A stretch of 64,000 nt of DNA from Mycolicibacterium sp. CBMA 234 (GCF_009729415.1 NZ_MPKW01000009.1:302287-366286), one strand, 5' to 3'; counted from the first letter of the stretch, positions 44,760-53,144 are shown. The notes: generated from the sequence alone by a model not told the origin. Numbers and translations: made by a program.

Positions 44760-45349
44760 GTCTCCACTCCTTCGAAGATCGCGGCGTCGACTAGACATCG
44801 ACATTGAGGGGCCGCCCGGTGTGTAGCCGGGGGGAGATCGCCTGGGCGATTTGGGTTGATGGGTTGCGTGTGGATGATGGTGCGGCACTGGATGATTGCA
44901 GTGCTTCCGTGCGTGAGGTCGCCCGAGGGACGGTGGCTCGTTGCAGCGGGCGCACACGAGAGGACTGGGCGGCTAGCGAGGCCGCTCAGCTGTCATTGAT
45001 GGCGGTGTACACCAGCTCGGCACTCGGATTCATTTGTGCGACAGTCGAACCCGCTACCGGCTGCGCGCCTTGGAACCAAGCGCCAGTGCCGTGGCGTTTA
45101 CCAGGGTGGCGCGCTTGACTGCACCGTCGAACTACTCGGCGGTCGAGAGCATCTGGGCGACTGTGGCGTTGAAGTCCTCGTCGGAGAGCTAGCGGCCGGT
45201 GCCAGCGCTAAGCGGTACCCGTAGTTCTTGATTTCGAGGAAGGTGCCGATATTCAAGTAAGAGCTCCTGAGCCTTTGTGAGCAATTCAGCAACGGGTGTC
45301 CAGGACCAACCATGTACGTGAGGCAGATCACTCACCCGGCTGCCCAAGT

Positions 45350-45361
45350 ATGAATATTCAT
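45350..45361. promoter_or_regulatory. TGAATATTCA palindrome, site 1 of 3
   Basis: ATGAATATTCAT is a perfect 12-bp palindrome. Related sites with one extra central base are at 45383-45395 and 45412-45428, with centres about 33 and 31 bp apart (near three helical turns). Confidence 0.45.
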
Positions 45362-45382
45362 CGATGAGTTGCCAATAGGCTC

Positions 45383-45395
45383 GTGAATAATTCAC
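45383..45395. promoter_or_regulatory. TGAATAATTCA palindrome, site 2 of 3
   Basis: GTGAAT-a-ATTCAC, a perfect 6-1-6 palindrome. Confidence 0.45.
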
Positions 45396-45411
45396 TAAAA
45401 TCGCTGATAAC

Positions 45412-45428
45412 ATCTGAATTATTCAGAT
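45412..45428. promoter_or_regulatory. TGAATTATTCA palindrome, site 3 of 3
   Basis: ATCTGAAT-t-ATTCAGAT, a perfect 8-1-8 palindrome and the longest of the three. Confidence 0.5.
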
Positions 45429-45610
45429 TGGCGGGCCGATTGGACCCGGATGTCGAAGCATCTTCGGATTTCGAGCGGCCGTCTGTTTCGGAGTCCCTCG
45501 CCCACATCGGACTCCCGGGCTGATTACTCAGCGGCTACTCGCGGGATCACGGCGACGTTGTGCTCGTCACCGCGTCCAGTCAGACAGCAGCAATAAGACG
45601 GCTACGCGCT

Positions 45611-45636
45611 GGGTGGGAGTGTCCACACTCCCACCC
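45611..45636. promoter_or_regulatory. 12-2-12 perfect palindrome upstream of the DUF4239 gene
   Basis: GGGTGGGAGTGT-CC-ACACTCCCACCC, 57 nt upstream of the next start. It has operator form (long, nearly no loop); a terminator is less likely since no intact gene ends here. Confidence 0.5.
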
Positions 45637-45693
45637 GGGATGAAGCCGATGTTTCTTGGCAAGGCGATAGCAGGTTGGCATGCTTGATGCACC

Positions 45694-46479
45694 ATGGGCG
45701 ACTTGGGAGTGTTCGGCGCTTGGCTGCTGCTGGCGATAGTCATCGTCGGCGCCGTCCTCGTTGCCATCGGCAGCGTGTTCTTGGCGCGGCGGATAATCGG
45801 CAATGACATTGGTCCGGAACACAATTCGGTCTTATCGCCGTTCCTCACGGTCATCGGCCTGGTGTACGGGGCGCTCCTCGGCTTCACTGTGGTGGTCGGC
45901 TGGCAGCAGTACCTCAGCGCCGAGACGAATGTCTCCCACGAGGCAGCGACTCTGGTCACGATGTACCGGCAGACGGTCGCGATGCCGCAGCCCGAACAAG
46001 CGCTGGTCCGCGAGCAGTTGCGCAGGTACGGGGCCGCCGTGCAGGGACCCGCTTGGGGCGAGGCCGAATTCGGCGGCATCAACAACCAGGGTCGCACCGC
46101 ACTCGATCAGCTGTATCGCATTGTGGGAACAAAGGATCCGGGTGCTTCTGCTAGTCCCATCGAGCAGCAGTTCCTCAGTCAGGTCACAGTTCTGGCGGCT
46201 GACCGTAGCGAACGCATCCTGAATGCCCGACAACGCGTCCCGGCGCTCTTGTGGTGCACCCTGATTTTCGGCGGGGCGGTACTCGTCCAGCTGACCAGCT
46301 TCATGCGGCTCATGAGTGACCGCGCGCATGCGGTCCTGGTCAGCACCGTCAGTGTGCTGCTGGCCTTGCTGCTCTATGTGATCTACACCCTTGACCATCC
46401 ATTCGGGCCAATAGGCGTTACCCCGGCGCCGTTCTCGCACGCGATGGAGATATTCGATCTCGTCGACCGCGGCAGCTGA
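45694..46479 (+). CDS. DUF4239 (bestrophin-like) membrane protein
   Basis: 261 residues. Two N-terminal membrane helices (~8-32 and 50-72), a helical cytoplasmic stretch (~75-175), and two C-terminal helices (~182-200 and 212-232) give the DUF4239 layout; NSVLSPFLTVIGLVYGALLG and NVSHEAATLVTMYRQTVAMP are family-type segments. The family is related to bestrophin-like proteins of unknown function. It stands alone before the KmtR-type gene, 47 nt away. Confidence 0.8.
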   Translation: MGDLGVFGAWLLLAIVIVGAVLVAIGSVFLARRIIGNDIGPEHNSVLSPFLTVIGLVYGALLGFTVVVGWQQYLSAETNVSHEAATLVTMYRQTVAMPQPEQALVREQLRRYGAAVQGPAWGEAEFGGINNQGRTALDQLYRIVGTKDPGASASPIEQQFLSQVTVLAADRSERILNARQRVPALLWCTLIFGGAVLVQLTSFMRLMSDRAHAVLVSTVSVLLALLLYVIYTLDHPFGPIGVTPAPFSHAMEIFDLVDRGS

Positions 46480-46526
46480 CCTTCCGCCGTAGTGCCGCGC
46501 GGTGCAACATGGCTTATTATCTGCGT

Positions 46527-46922
46527 ATGAATGCAGGTAACCAGATGCCGGCACCGCTTGCCGACGACCAGGTGCGGCTGGTGGTGGAAGTGTTTCGGAT
46601 GCTCGCCGACCCCACGCGCGTCCACCTGCTGTGGGCCTTGAGCGATTCCGAGCTCTCGGTCAATGAACTGGCCGAGCGGGTAGGCAAGCCCGCCCCGTCG
46701 GTATCGCAGCACCTCGCGAAGTTGAGGATGGCGCGCTTGGTGCAGACCCGCCGGGCCGGTACGACGATCTTCTACAGCCTGGAGAACGAGCACGTGCGTC
46801 AGTTGGTGGTCGACGCCGTGCACAACGCCGAACACGCCGGTCCGGGAGTGCCGGCCCACCATCAGCAGAATTCTGTTGTGCGCAGCATGGATTCGGGCAC
46901 GCGGAAGGCCGGCCGGCGATGA
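46527..46922 (+). CDS. kmtR: KmtR-like ArsR/SmtB nickel/cobalt-sensing repressor
   Basis: 131 residues. Winged helix VEVFRMLADPTRVHLLWALS to PAPSVSQHLAKLRMARLVQT. It matches M. tuberculosis KmtR (Rv0827c) as recalled, including the C-terminal metal-site region ENEHVRQLVVDAVHNAEHAG then PAHH; KmtR uses His and Glu residues there to sense Ni(II)/Co(II) and derepress a CDF exporter. The ATG giving MNAGNQMPAP was chosen to match the KmtR N-terminus. Its ATGA overlaps the CDF exporter gene, its expected target. Confidence 0.87.
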   Translation: MNAGNQMPAPLADDQVRLVVEVFRMLADPTRVHLLWALSDSELSVNELAERVGKPAPSVSQHLAKLRMARLVQTRRAGTTIFYSLENEHVRQLVVDAVHNAEHAGPGVPAHHQQNSVVRSMDSGTRKAGRR

Positions 46923-47935
46923 GCGAGCACCTCCACCATCACGACCACGGCCATGCTCACGACCACGGGCATCACCATGACCACGATCATGAGCATGTAG
47001 GCGGGTTCTGGGGTGCGGTACGGGGGATTTTCGCCCCGCACTCCCATGACGCCGCGGACAGTGTGGACAGCGCGCTCGAATCGAGTGCTGCCGGTATCCG
47101 CGCTGTGAAGATCAGCCTGCTGGTGCTGGGGCTCACGGCGGTGCTGCAGATCGTCATCGTCGTCGTGTCGGGGTCCATCGCGCTGGCGGCTGACACCATT
47201 CACAACTTCTCCGACGCCTTGACCGCGGTGCCGCTGTGGATCGCATTTGCGTTGGGCGTCAAGGCTGCAACGCGCCGCTATACCTATGGCTTCGGGCGAG
47301 TCGAGGACCTCGCGGGGTTGTTCGTGGTCGGCATGATCACGCTGTCGGCGATCGTGGCCGGCTATGAGGCGGTGCGACGATTGATCCACCCACAGGTCAT
47401 CGATCACGTGGGGTGGGTTGCGGTAGCCGGGCTGGTCGGCTTCCTTGGCAACGAGACGGTGGCCGTCTATCGCATTCGGGTGGGGCGCCAGATCGGGTCG
47501 GCGGCGCTGGTGGCCGACGGAATGCACGCGCGCACAGACGGATTCACCTCGCTGGCGGTGTTGTTCGGTGCCGGCGGGGTGGCCCTCGGCTATCCGCTGG
47601 CCGACCCGATCGTCGGGTTGCTCATCACGGTAGCGATCCTGGCGGTACTGCGCACCGCGGTCCGAGATGTGTTCCGCCGCTTGCTCGATGGCGTCGACCC
47701 GGCGCTCGTGGACACCGCTGAGCGATCCTTGGCCGCCGAGCCCGGAGTGCGATCAGTGCACAGCGTCCGGATGCGCTGGCTGGGCCATCGCCTGCATGCC
47801 GACGTCGAACTCGACGTCGATCCCGAGCTGAGCCTGGCACAGGCCCATCAGATCGCCCACGACGCCGAGCATCATCTAGTCCATGCGGTACCCAAGCTGA
47901 CGACGGCACTGATCCACGCGTACCCCGCGCACTAG
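46919..47935 (+). CDS. Cation diffusion facilitator (Ni/Co/Zn exporter)
   Basis: 338 residues. A His-rich N-terminus (HHHDHGHAHDHGHHHDHDHE, ~residues 4-24) precedes six membrane helices and a C-terminal ferredoxin-like cytoplasmic domain (~255-338). The two transport-site HxxxD pairs are ADTIHNFSDAL and ADGMHARTDGF. It exchanges protons for divalent metal across the membrane. In M. tuberculosis, KmtR controls the CDF gene cdf (Rv2025c), a separate locus; here regulator and exporter are coupled. It overlaps the SnoaL-like gene's end by 4 nt, convergently. Confidence 0.9.
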   Translation: MSEHLHHHDHGHAHDHGHHHDHDHEHVGGFWGAVRGIFAPHSHDAADSVDSALESSAAGIRAVKISLLVLGLTAVLQIVIVVVSGSIALAADTIHNFSDALTAVPLWIAFALGVKAATRRYTYGFGRVEDLAGLFVVGMITLSAIVAGYEAVRRLIHPQVIDHVGWVAVAGLVGFLGNETVAVYRIRVGRQIGSAALVADGMHARTDGFTSLAVLFGAGGVALGYPLADPIVGLLITVAILAVLRTAVRDVFRRLLDGVDPALVDTAERSLAAEPGVRSVHSVRMRWLGHRLHADVELDVDPELSLAQAHQIAHDAEHHLVHAVPKLTTALIHAYPAH

Positions 47936-48366
47936 ACCCTGCCGATCACGCCGAGCTGCTGCAACTGGGCCAGGGTGTCGACCACGCCCCAGACCTCGGC
48001 GATCTGGCCGCTGGAGAACCGGATAATGAATATTTCTTCGTACACAACGGTTTTCCCGGTCGGCTCCAGGCCGCGGTACTCGCCGAGGTGTGTTCCGGTC
48101 ACCGTCTGGCGCGAGGCGATCTTGTCATGATCGACGATCGTGTCGTCGACGGTGACATGGATGTCGGGGAACGCGCGAAGGAGCAGGCTCCATATGCGCT
48201 TCATGGTTTCGGGTCCGGAACCTGCCGTTAGCGGCGAGTGGACCACGGCGTCTGGGACGAATACCTCGTCGATGGTGCTCACGATGTCGTCGATATCGCC
48301 GCTGTTGCAGCTGCAGTGGAATCGTTCGAAGGTCGCGACATTGGTGCTTGTGGGTGTCGTGGACAC
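47932..48366 (-). CDS. SnoaL-like (ester cyclase) protein
   Basis: 144 residues, GTG start behind GGAG. NTF2-like fold of the SnoaL/ester-cyclase group: FERFHCSCNSGDIDDIVSTI at the start, VVHSPLTAGSGPETMKRIWS, FPDIHVTVDDTIVDHDKIAS and FRFSSGQIAE-like RFSSGQIAEVWGVVD. Members are aldol cyclases or uncharacterised. It is downstream of a tetR gene on the same strand (21 nt apart) and probably in its operon. Confidence 0.82.
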   Translation of the reverse strand: MSTTPTSTNVATFERFHCSCNSGDIDDIVSTIDEVFVPDAVVHSPLTAGSGPETMKRIWSLLLRAFPDIHVTVDDTIVDHDKIASRQTVTGTHLGEYRGLEPTGKTVVYEEIFIIRFSSGQIAEVWGVVDTLAQLQQLGVIGRV

Positions 48367-48387
48367 GAATTCTCCTCGCGTTGCGGG

Positions 48388-48876
48388 TTACATCGACTGT
48401 CGCAATGACGGCAGGACGACGGCGTAGCCGGCATCGGCAGTGATGCGCCCGTCGGCGACCGCCCCGAGCAGTCCGACCAGTCCCCACGATAGGAACGTCG
48501 CGGCAGGTTCGTCTACCTGCTCGTCGGCGAGTACGTCAGCCATCATTTGACGTGCTCCTCGGATCACGACCGCATTGCTTCTGGGCCCGAGCAAGGTGCG
48601 GTAGACCTCGGGGTGAGTGTCGGCGAGGTCGAACAGAGTCCGCACTCGGTCGGTTTCCCGCTCGGCTATCGCGGCACGGAGGTACTCCGTGCCGCTGACC
48701 ACCAGCAGGTCATCCTTGCTGCGATAGTGCGCATAGAACGTCGACCGCCCGACATCGGCACGATCCAGGACGTCCTGCACCGTCACCCGGTCATACCCGC
48801 GTTCGATCATCAACTCGATCAACGCACGGTGCAGGGTGGCGCGAGTGCGTCGCACGCGTCGATCATTTTCGGACAC
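48388..48876 (-). CDS. TetR-family transcriptional regulator
   Basis: 162 residues, GTG start. N-terminal helix-turn-helix TLHRALIELMIERGYDRVTV and VGRSTFYAHYRSKDDLLVVS; the C-terminal part resembles TetR_C_7/TetR_C_33 helical domains. It precedes the SnoaL-like gene and is divergent from a methyltransferase gene; either may be regulated. Confidence 0.86.
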   Translation of the reverse strand: MSENDRRVRRTRATLHRALIELMIERGYDRVTVQDVLDRADVGRSTFYAHYRSKDDLLVVSGTEYLRAAIAERETDRVRTLFDLADTHPEVYRTLLGPRSNAVVIRGARQMMADVLADEQVDEPAATFLSWGLVGLLGAVADGRITADAGYAVVLPSLRQSM

Positions 48877-48958
48877 TATGCCTCTAGGTGTGCGGAACGG
48901 AACGGAACTCGCAAGTTTGATCCTGGTGGCTCAACGGTTTTCATCTGATCATGAACTC

Positions 48959-49585
48959 ATGTTCCGAATTGAACAAGATGCCAACGGCTTGCTCATCACC
49001 AATCCACGTGGCTACCGCGTGTTCACGACGGTGTTTTTCGGGGGCCGACATAGCCACGACGCGGCAGTGGCTACCGCGAGCGGCGCCAAAGCCGGTCACC
49101 GCGTCTTGGATATCGCCTGCGGCCCAGGCGCATTGGCGGCTGCCCTGGCTGATCGAGTAGGGCCGAGCGGCGAGGTCCTCGGTGTCGACGCCGCGCACGA
49201 GATGGTCGATTACGCCCGCGCGCACTCCCGTCGATCGAACTGCCGATTCGAATACGGCATCGCGCAATCGCTCGACCTGCCGGACAACTCCTTCGACGTG
49301 ATCACCTGTACCTTCGCAATGCATCACATTCCGTTCGGCGACCGCGATGCCGCAATCGCGGAGATGTGGCGGGTGCTGCGTCCGGGCGGCTCCCTGCTGC
49401 TGGCCGACCTGGCGAACGTGGGTCTGCACGGTGTCCTGACCCGCCTGCTCAGTCGCCACATGGAAGCCGGGGAGACCGACGTTCGCCGCTATCGAGAAGC
49501 ATTGGAAAGAAATGGTTTTCACGACGTCGAGACTGCGGACATTCGACCTGCCACACGCATCCTGACCGCGGTCAAGCCGGTATGA
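48959..49585 (+). CDS. Class I SAM-dependent methyltransferase
   Basis: 208 residues. Motif I VLDIACGPGALAAALAD near residue 45, motif II GVDAAHEMVDYAR, FDVITCTFAMHHIPFGDRDA and LRPGGSLLLADLANVG identify the UbiE-like group. The ATG giving MFRIEQDANG was chosen; upstream in-frame starts exist and would overlap the divergent tetR promoter. Substrate unknown. Confidence 0.82.
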   Translation: MFRIEQDANGLLITNPRGYRVFTTVFFGGRHSHDAAVATASGAKAGHRVLDIACGPGALAAALADRVGPSGEVLGVDAAHEMVDYARAHSRRSNCRFEYGIAQSLDLPDNSFDVITCTFAMHHIPFGDRDAAIAEMWRVLRPGGSLLLADLANVGLHGVLTRLLSRHMEAGETDVRRYREALERNGFHDVETADIRPATRILTAVKPV

Positions 49586-49606
49586 ATGTGCGTCGACGGT
49601 GACAGC

Positions 49607-50641
49607 TCAGTCTGCTGGTGCGAATTCCCACAGCTGCGGTGTGCCGTTGCCGGCGTTGGCGATCGGCAGAAACGTATGTCCGTTATCGGGATCGAGTGCG
49701 ATGGTGTGAGCACCGTCGGCGACGTGTTCTGACCCGCGGAGGTGCAGGTGTCCGCGGTCGTGATCGACCGCGCTGACCCAGCCGCTCTCGGCGGCGACGT
49801 ACACCCGATGGCGTCGCGCGTCGTACGCCAGCACATCGGGCGTGTCACCGACCTGCTGGTGGTCGACGACCGTTTTGTGGGCCACATCGACGGTGATCAG
49901 GGTGGCGTTGCCTTCGCAGCCGATGAATAACGTCTGGGTGCCGGGGTCCAGAGCGGCGCCGTGCGGATGGTCGCACCCGCTGGTCGGAATGCGGTCGGTG
50001 ACCGCGTGAGTCCCCGGGTCGATGACGGCGATGTCCTGGCGGCCCTGCACGGCCACCACCATCCGATCAAGTTTCGGGTCGTAGACGATGTTGCCGACCT
50101 CGCCGCCCAATTGCACCGTGGCCCGCACTGCTCCGGTGCCGGCGTCGACCACGGTCTCCGTACCGGCGGTTTCGTTGGTGGTCCACACCGCGTGACGGAC
50201 CGGGTCGTAGGCCAGGCCGTCCGGGTAGGTGTCGGTTGCGGCGGCGAACAGAGTGGCGCCGGTGTCCTCATCGAGGGCCACGACTTGGTTGTGCCCAGTC
50301 GCAGTCGCAAACACCCGACGCTGCTCGGGCACCACGAGCACCCCGTGCACATCGGGCAGGCCGTCGATGGTGCGCACGATGTGCTGACTGCGGACGTCGA
50401 CCTCGACGAGCTGACCCGCGCCCATATGCGCGATGAATAGCAAGCCGCGACCCACGTCCAATGCGGTGTAGTCGAAACGCGCTGTGCCGCCGGTTAAATC
50501 TGTGGTGGCGACCCGCTGCCAGGGGAGGTGACGCGGCCCAGGCGGGTCGGAGGCGCACCCGCCGAGCGTCAGCGCGCCGGCGATGGTGAGTCCCAGCAGT
50601 GCCGCGCCGTGACTAGCTCTGTCAGCCGGTGTCGCCCGCAC
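49607..50641 (-). CDS. Beta-propeller lipoprotein (YncE/YVTN-like)
   Basis: 344 residues, GTG start. A lipobox LGGC puts lipidated Cys at residue 29. The rest is about seven four-stranded repeats with recurring YD-x-x, DxxTG and AYDPVRHAVW-type segments: a beta-propeller of the YncE/lactonase type. It starts 20 nt inside the nmtR 3' end, so it is probably cotranscribed with that metal regulator. Envelope-located binding or sensing role is inferred; no activity can be assigned. Confidence 0.82.
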   Translation of the reverse strand: MRATPADRASHGAALLGLTIAGALTLGGCASDPPGPRHLPWQRVATTDLTGGTARFDYTALDVGRGLLFIAHMGAGQLVEVDVRSQHIVRTIDGLPDVHGVLVVPEQRRVFATATGHNQVVALDEDTGATLFAAATDTYPDGLAYDPVRHAVWTTNETAGTETVVDAGTGAVRATVQLGGEVGNIVYDPKLDRMVVAVQGRQDIAVIDPGTHAVTDRIPTSGCDHPHGAALDPGTQTLFIGCEGNATLITVDVAHKTVVDHQQVGDTPDVLAYDARRHRVYVAAESGWVSAVDHDRGHLHLRGSEHVADGAHTIALDPDNGHTFLPIANAGNGTPQLWEFAPAD

Positions 50642-50984
50642 GGTCCGCCAGCCCCAGTCTCAGGTGCTCGCTGTGATAGACGGCCTCGTCCAGTAGTTGG
50701 GCGACGTGGTTGTCGTAGAGGGTGTAGACGATGCTGCGCCCGCTTCGGGTGCCGGTGACCAGTCCCAGGTTGCGCAGCAACCGTAGCTGGTGGGAGACGA
50801 GGGATTGTTCCAGGCCGATCGCGTCGGCCAGATCGGTGACGGAGCGGGCACCCTGGCGCAGCTCAGTCAGGATCATCAGCCGACTCGGGGTGGCCAGCGC
50901 CTGCAGCGTCGTGGCGACCTGGGCTGCGGCGTCGGCATCGAGACGCCCGGTTGGGCGATCACGCCCCTCGACACCATGTCCCAT
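50622..50984 (-). CDS. nmtR: NmtR, ArsR/SmtB nickel/cobalt-sensing repressor
   Basis: 120 residues, close to M. tuberculosis NmtR (Rv3744) as recalled. It has the N-terminal MGHGVEGR (His3, a Ni ligand in NmtR), the winged helix TPSRLMILTELRQGARSVTD to SLVSHQLRLLRNLGLVTG, and the alpha-5 ligand set YDNHVAQLLDEAVYHSEHL (Asp, His, His, His). Ni(II)/Co(II) binding lifts repression of the exporter. It is divergent from the ctpJ-type gene with an operator-like palindrome between, and its gene end overlaps a propeller lipoprotein gene. Confidence 0.93.
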   Translation of the reverse strand: MGHGVEGRDRPTGRLDADAAAQVATTLQALATPSRLMILTELRQGARSVTDLADAIGLEQSLVSHQLRLLRNLGLVTGTRSGRSIVYTLYDNHVAQLLDEAVYHSEHLRLGLADRAGDTG

Positions 50985-51009
50985 CGTTGTAGTGTACTAA
51001 GCCACACAC

Positions 51010-51025
51010 ATGAAGACATGTTCAT
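51010..51025. promoter_or_regulatory. Probable NmtR operator
   Basis: ATGAA-GACATG-TTCAT: 5-bp arms with a 6-nt centre, the usual form of ArsR/SmtB operators (TGAA...TTCA). It lies 26 nt from nmtR and 42 nt from the exporter start. Confidence 0.65.
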
Positions 51026-51067
51026 TTATTCTGGTAACGTGAGCCTCATGTGGTTGCGAGGTGAGTC

Positions 51068-52996
51068 ATGACTACGGTGACGCAGGCTGTTCAGCCGGCC
51101 CAGGCCGGCGCTGTGGCGGTTCGGTCGCGGCGCAGTTGGTTCTCGCTCCCTGAGATGCGATGGGCAGCAGCAGCTTTGGCGCTCTTCTTCGTCGGCTTGA
51201 CGGTCCAGCTCGCGGGTGGCCCCGCATGGACGTGGTGGGCGCTATACCTGGCCTGCTACGTGACCGGTGGCTGGGAACCGGCGCTGGCTGGCCTCCGGGC
51301 GCTGCGGGAAAAGACCCTCGACGTGGACCTGTTGATGGTCGTCGCCGCAATCGGCGCCGCGGCCATTGGACAGGTCACCGACGGCGCCTTGCTGATCGTC
51401 ATCTTCGCGACCTCCGGAGCGCTTGAGGCCCTGGCTACCGCCCGTACCGAGGACTCGGTGCGCGGCCTGCTCGACCTGGCGCCCGACACCGCGACCCGCT
51501 TGTCCGACGGCGGCGAACAAGTGGTGAAGGCTGCTGAACTTGCGGTCGACGACGTGGTGCTGGTGCGGCCGGGGGAGCGGATTTCTGCCGACGCCACCGT
51601 GATTGGCGGCGCCAGCGAGGTCGATCAGGCCACCATCACCGGTGAACCGCTGCCGGTCGACAAAAGCGTCGGCGACGAGGTTTTCGCGGGAACGCTCAAT
51701 GGCACTGGGGCGCTTCAGATTCGAGTGGATCGGCGAGCCGCCGACTCGGTGGTCGCGCGCATCGCGGCACTGGTTGAGGAGGCGTCGCAGACCAAGGCGC
51801 GCACGCAGCTGTTCATCGAGAAAGTCGAGCAGCGCTACTCGATCGGCATGGTTGCCGTCACCCTCGCGGTGTTCGTCGTCCCGCTGCTGGCGGGGGACAC
51901 TGTGCGCGCGGCGCTGCTGCGGGCTATGACCTTCATGATCGTTGCCTCACCGTGCGCAGTGGTACTGGCCACCATGCCGCCGCTGCTGGCGGCCATCGCC
52001 AATGCCGGACGCCACGGCGTGCTGGTCAAGTCTGCAGTGGTGATGGAACAACTCGGTATGACCACTCGCGTGGCCTTCGACAAGACCGGAACCTTGACCC
52101 GCGGTACCCCGGAGCTCGCGGAAATACACGTGTTGACAGGCGATTTCACCGAGGATCAGGTGCTGACGCTGGCCGCGGCGGCCGAACATCCCAGCGAACA
52201 CCCATTGGGCGCGGCCATCGTTCGTGCCGCGAAGGCACGCGGTCTGGCGTTGCCTCGCCTTACCGGTTTCGTCGCTGAACCAGGCCGGGGCATCCGGGCC
52301 GTCATTGACGGCCAGACGATTGCCGTGACGTCTCCGGAAGCAGATGCGATCTCGGCGGTGGTGGCAACCGAGCAACGCGGCCACACCGCCGTGATTGTCG
52401 CCGTCGACGGTCGGGCAGTGGCAGTCCTCGGCCTGACCGACCAACTGCGTCCCGACGCCGCAACTGCGGTCGCGGCCGCCACCTCGGTGACCGGACAGGT
52501 ACCGGTTTTGCTGACCGGTGACAACCAAGCTGCCGCAAGGCAATTGGCGGCCAGGGTTGGTATCGCGGAGGTCCGCGCCGGATTGCTGCCGCACGACAAG
52601 GTCGATGCCGTGCGGGACCTGCAGGCCGACGGCAGCCGCCTGACCATGGTCGGCGACGGCATCAATGACGCGCCCGCGCTGGCCGCCGCGCACGCCGGCA
52701 TTGCGATGGGCGGCGCGGGATCCGACCTGACGCTGCAGACCGCCGACGCGGTCGTCCTCGGCGACGACTTGCGCGCCATCCCGACCGTGATCGCCCTGTC
52801 CCGACGAGCCCGCCGCGTGGTGGTCGCCAACCTGGCCATCGCGGCGACATTCATTGCCGTGCTGGTGGTCTGGGACCTGGTCGGCACCTTGCCACTACCG
52901 CTGGGTGTGGCCGGCCATGAGGGTTCGACGATCATCGTCGGCCTCAACGGACTACGGCTGCTGCGGCGGGCTGCCTGGGGTGCGTCCGTCAGTTGA
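51068..52996 (+). CDS. ctpJ: P1B4-type ATPase CtpJ/CtpD-like (Co/Ni exporter)
   Basis: 642 residues, no N-terminal metal-binding domain. TGE at 191-193, the transmembrane metal motif SPC at 294-296, phosphorylation DKTG at 338-341, GDGINDAPA, and the last-helix HEGST near 615: SPC plus HEGxT define the P1B4 group that exports Co(II), Ni(II) and related ions. Divergent nmtR points to CtpJ (Rv3743c in M. tuberculosis) rather than CtpD. Transcription may end at the palindrome 53108-53144. Confidence 0.92.
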   Translation: MTTVTQAVQPAQAGAVAVRSRRSWFSLPEMRWAAAALALFFVGLTVQLAGGPAWTWWALYLACYVTGGWEPALAGLRALREKTLDVDLLMVVAAIGAAAIGQVTDGALLIVIFATSGALEALATARTEDSVRGLLDLAPDTATRLSDGGEQVVKAAELAVDDVVLVRPGERISADATVIGGASEVDQATITGEPLPVDKSVGDEVFAGTLNGTGALQIRVDRRAADSVVARIAALVEEASQTKARTQLFIEKVEQRYSIGMVAVTLAVFVVPLLAGDTVRAALLRAMTFMIVASPCAVVLATMPPLLAAIANAGRHGVLVKSAVVMEQLGMTTRVAFDKTGTLTRGTPELAEIHVLTGDFTEDQVLTLAAAAEHPSEHPLGAAIVRAAKARGLALPRLTGFVAEPGRGIRAVIDGQTIAVTSPEADAISAVVATEQRGHTAVIVAVDGRAVAVLGLTDQLRPDAATAVAAATSVTGQVPVLLTGDNQAAARQLAARVGIAEVRAGLLPHDKVDAVRDLQADGSRLTMVGDGINDAPALAAAHAGIAMGGAGSDLTLQTADAVVLGDDLRAIPTVIALSRRARRVVVANLAIAATFIAVLVVWDLVGTLPLPLGVAGHEGSTIIVGLNGLRLLRRAAWGASVS

Positions 52997-53070
52997 GCGT
53001 GCGTCTACGCCGCACCCCACTCGATGTTTTCCTACGTCAGCGCACAGTCAACGACACGAAGGAGCTGTGC

Positions 53071-53142
53071 ATGAGTGCGCACTGGGAGCTGTCGCAAATC
53101 GTGACATTGTCAGCCTGTGCTGACAATGTCAGCACAGGCTGA
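53071..53142 (+). CDS. Possible 23-residue peptide ORF behind a strong ribosome site
   Basis: ATG preceded at good spacing by GAAGGAG encodes MSAHWELSQIVTLSACADNV plus three residues and stops inside the 37-bp palindrome. The ribosome site is one of the best in the window. It could be a leader peptide or a real small protein after ctpJ; it may also be chance. Confidence 0.35.
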   Translation: MSAHWELSQIVTLSACADNVSTG

Positions 53143-53144
53143 CA
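53108..53144. repeat. 37-bp perfect palindrome made of two tandem hairpins
   Basis: Two 18-bp halves are exact complements around a single A. Each half is itself a 7-4-7 inverted repeat (TGTCAGC-nnnn-GCTGACA), so the site can form one long or two short hairpins. It lies between ctpJ (+) and a small minus-strand ORF that ends 4 nt away: a bidirectional terminator or tandem operator. Confidence 0.7.

Larger units (their letters stand above)
44986..45413 (-). pseudogene. Possible frame-shifted gene remnant
   Basis: Reading the minus strand, protein-like pieces appear in successive different frames: MLSAILVNYSRAYWQLIDEY, then NIGTFLEIKNYGYRLALAP, EDFNATVAQMLSTAE followed by a stop, FDGAVKRATLVNATALALG, and MNPSAELVYTAINDS before a final stop at 44986-44988. 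Each looks like real coding sequence but no single frame joins them, as expected of a decayed gene. I do not recognise the family. Low confidence. Confidence 0.25.
44760..45693. other. About 0.9 kb without a confident gene; decayed and palindrome-rich
   Basis: No intact gene is supported here. The minus strand from ~45413 to 44986 carries protein-like fragments in changing frames (listed separately); the plus-strand open frame at 44804-45118 looks like noise. The stretch 45230-45430 is A/T-rich, with three related TGAATnATTCA-type palindromes, and a 12-2-12 palindrome sits just before the next gene. Confidence 0.5.

Noticed and set aside
44804..45118. 104-codon plus-strand open frame in the decayed region
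   Set aside because: No ribosome site, no family, odd composition; the opposite strand has more protein-like fragments.
46509..46536. A KmtR operator at the kmtR start (CTGC-n8-GCAG)
   Set aside because: The arms are only 4 bp and overlap the proposed start codon; too weak to report as a site.
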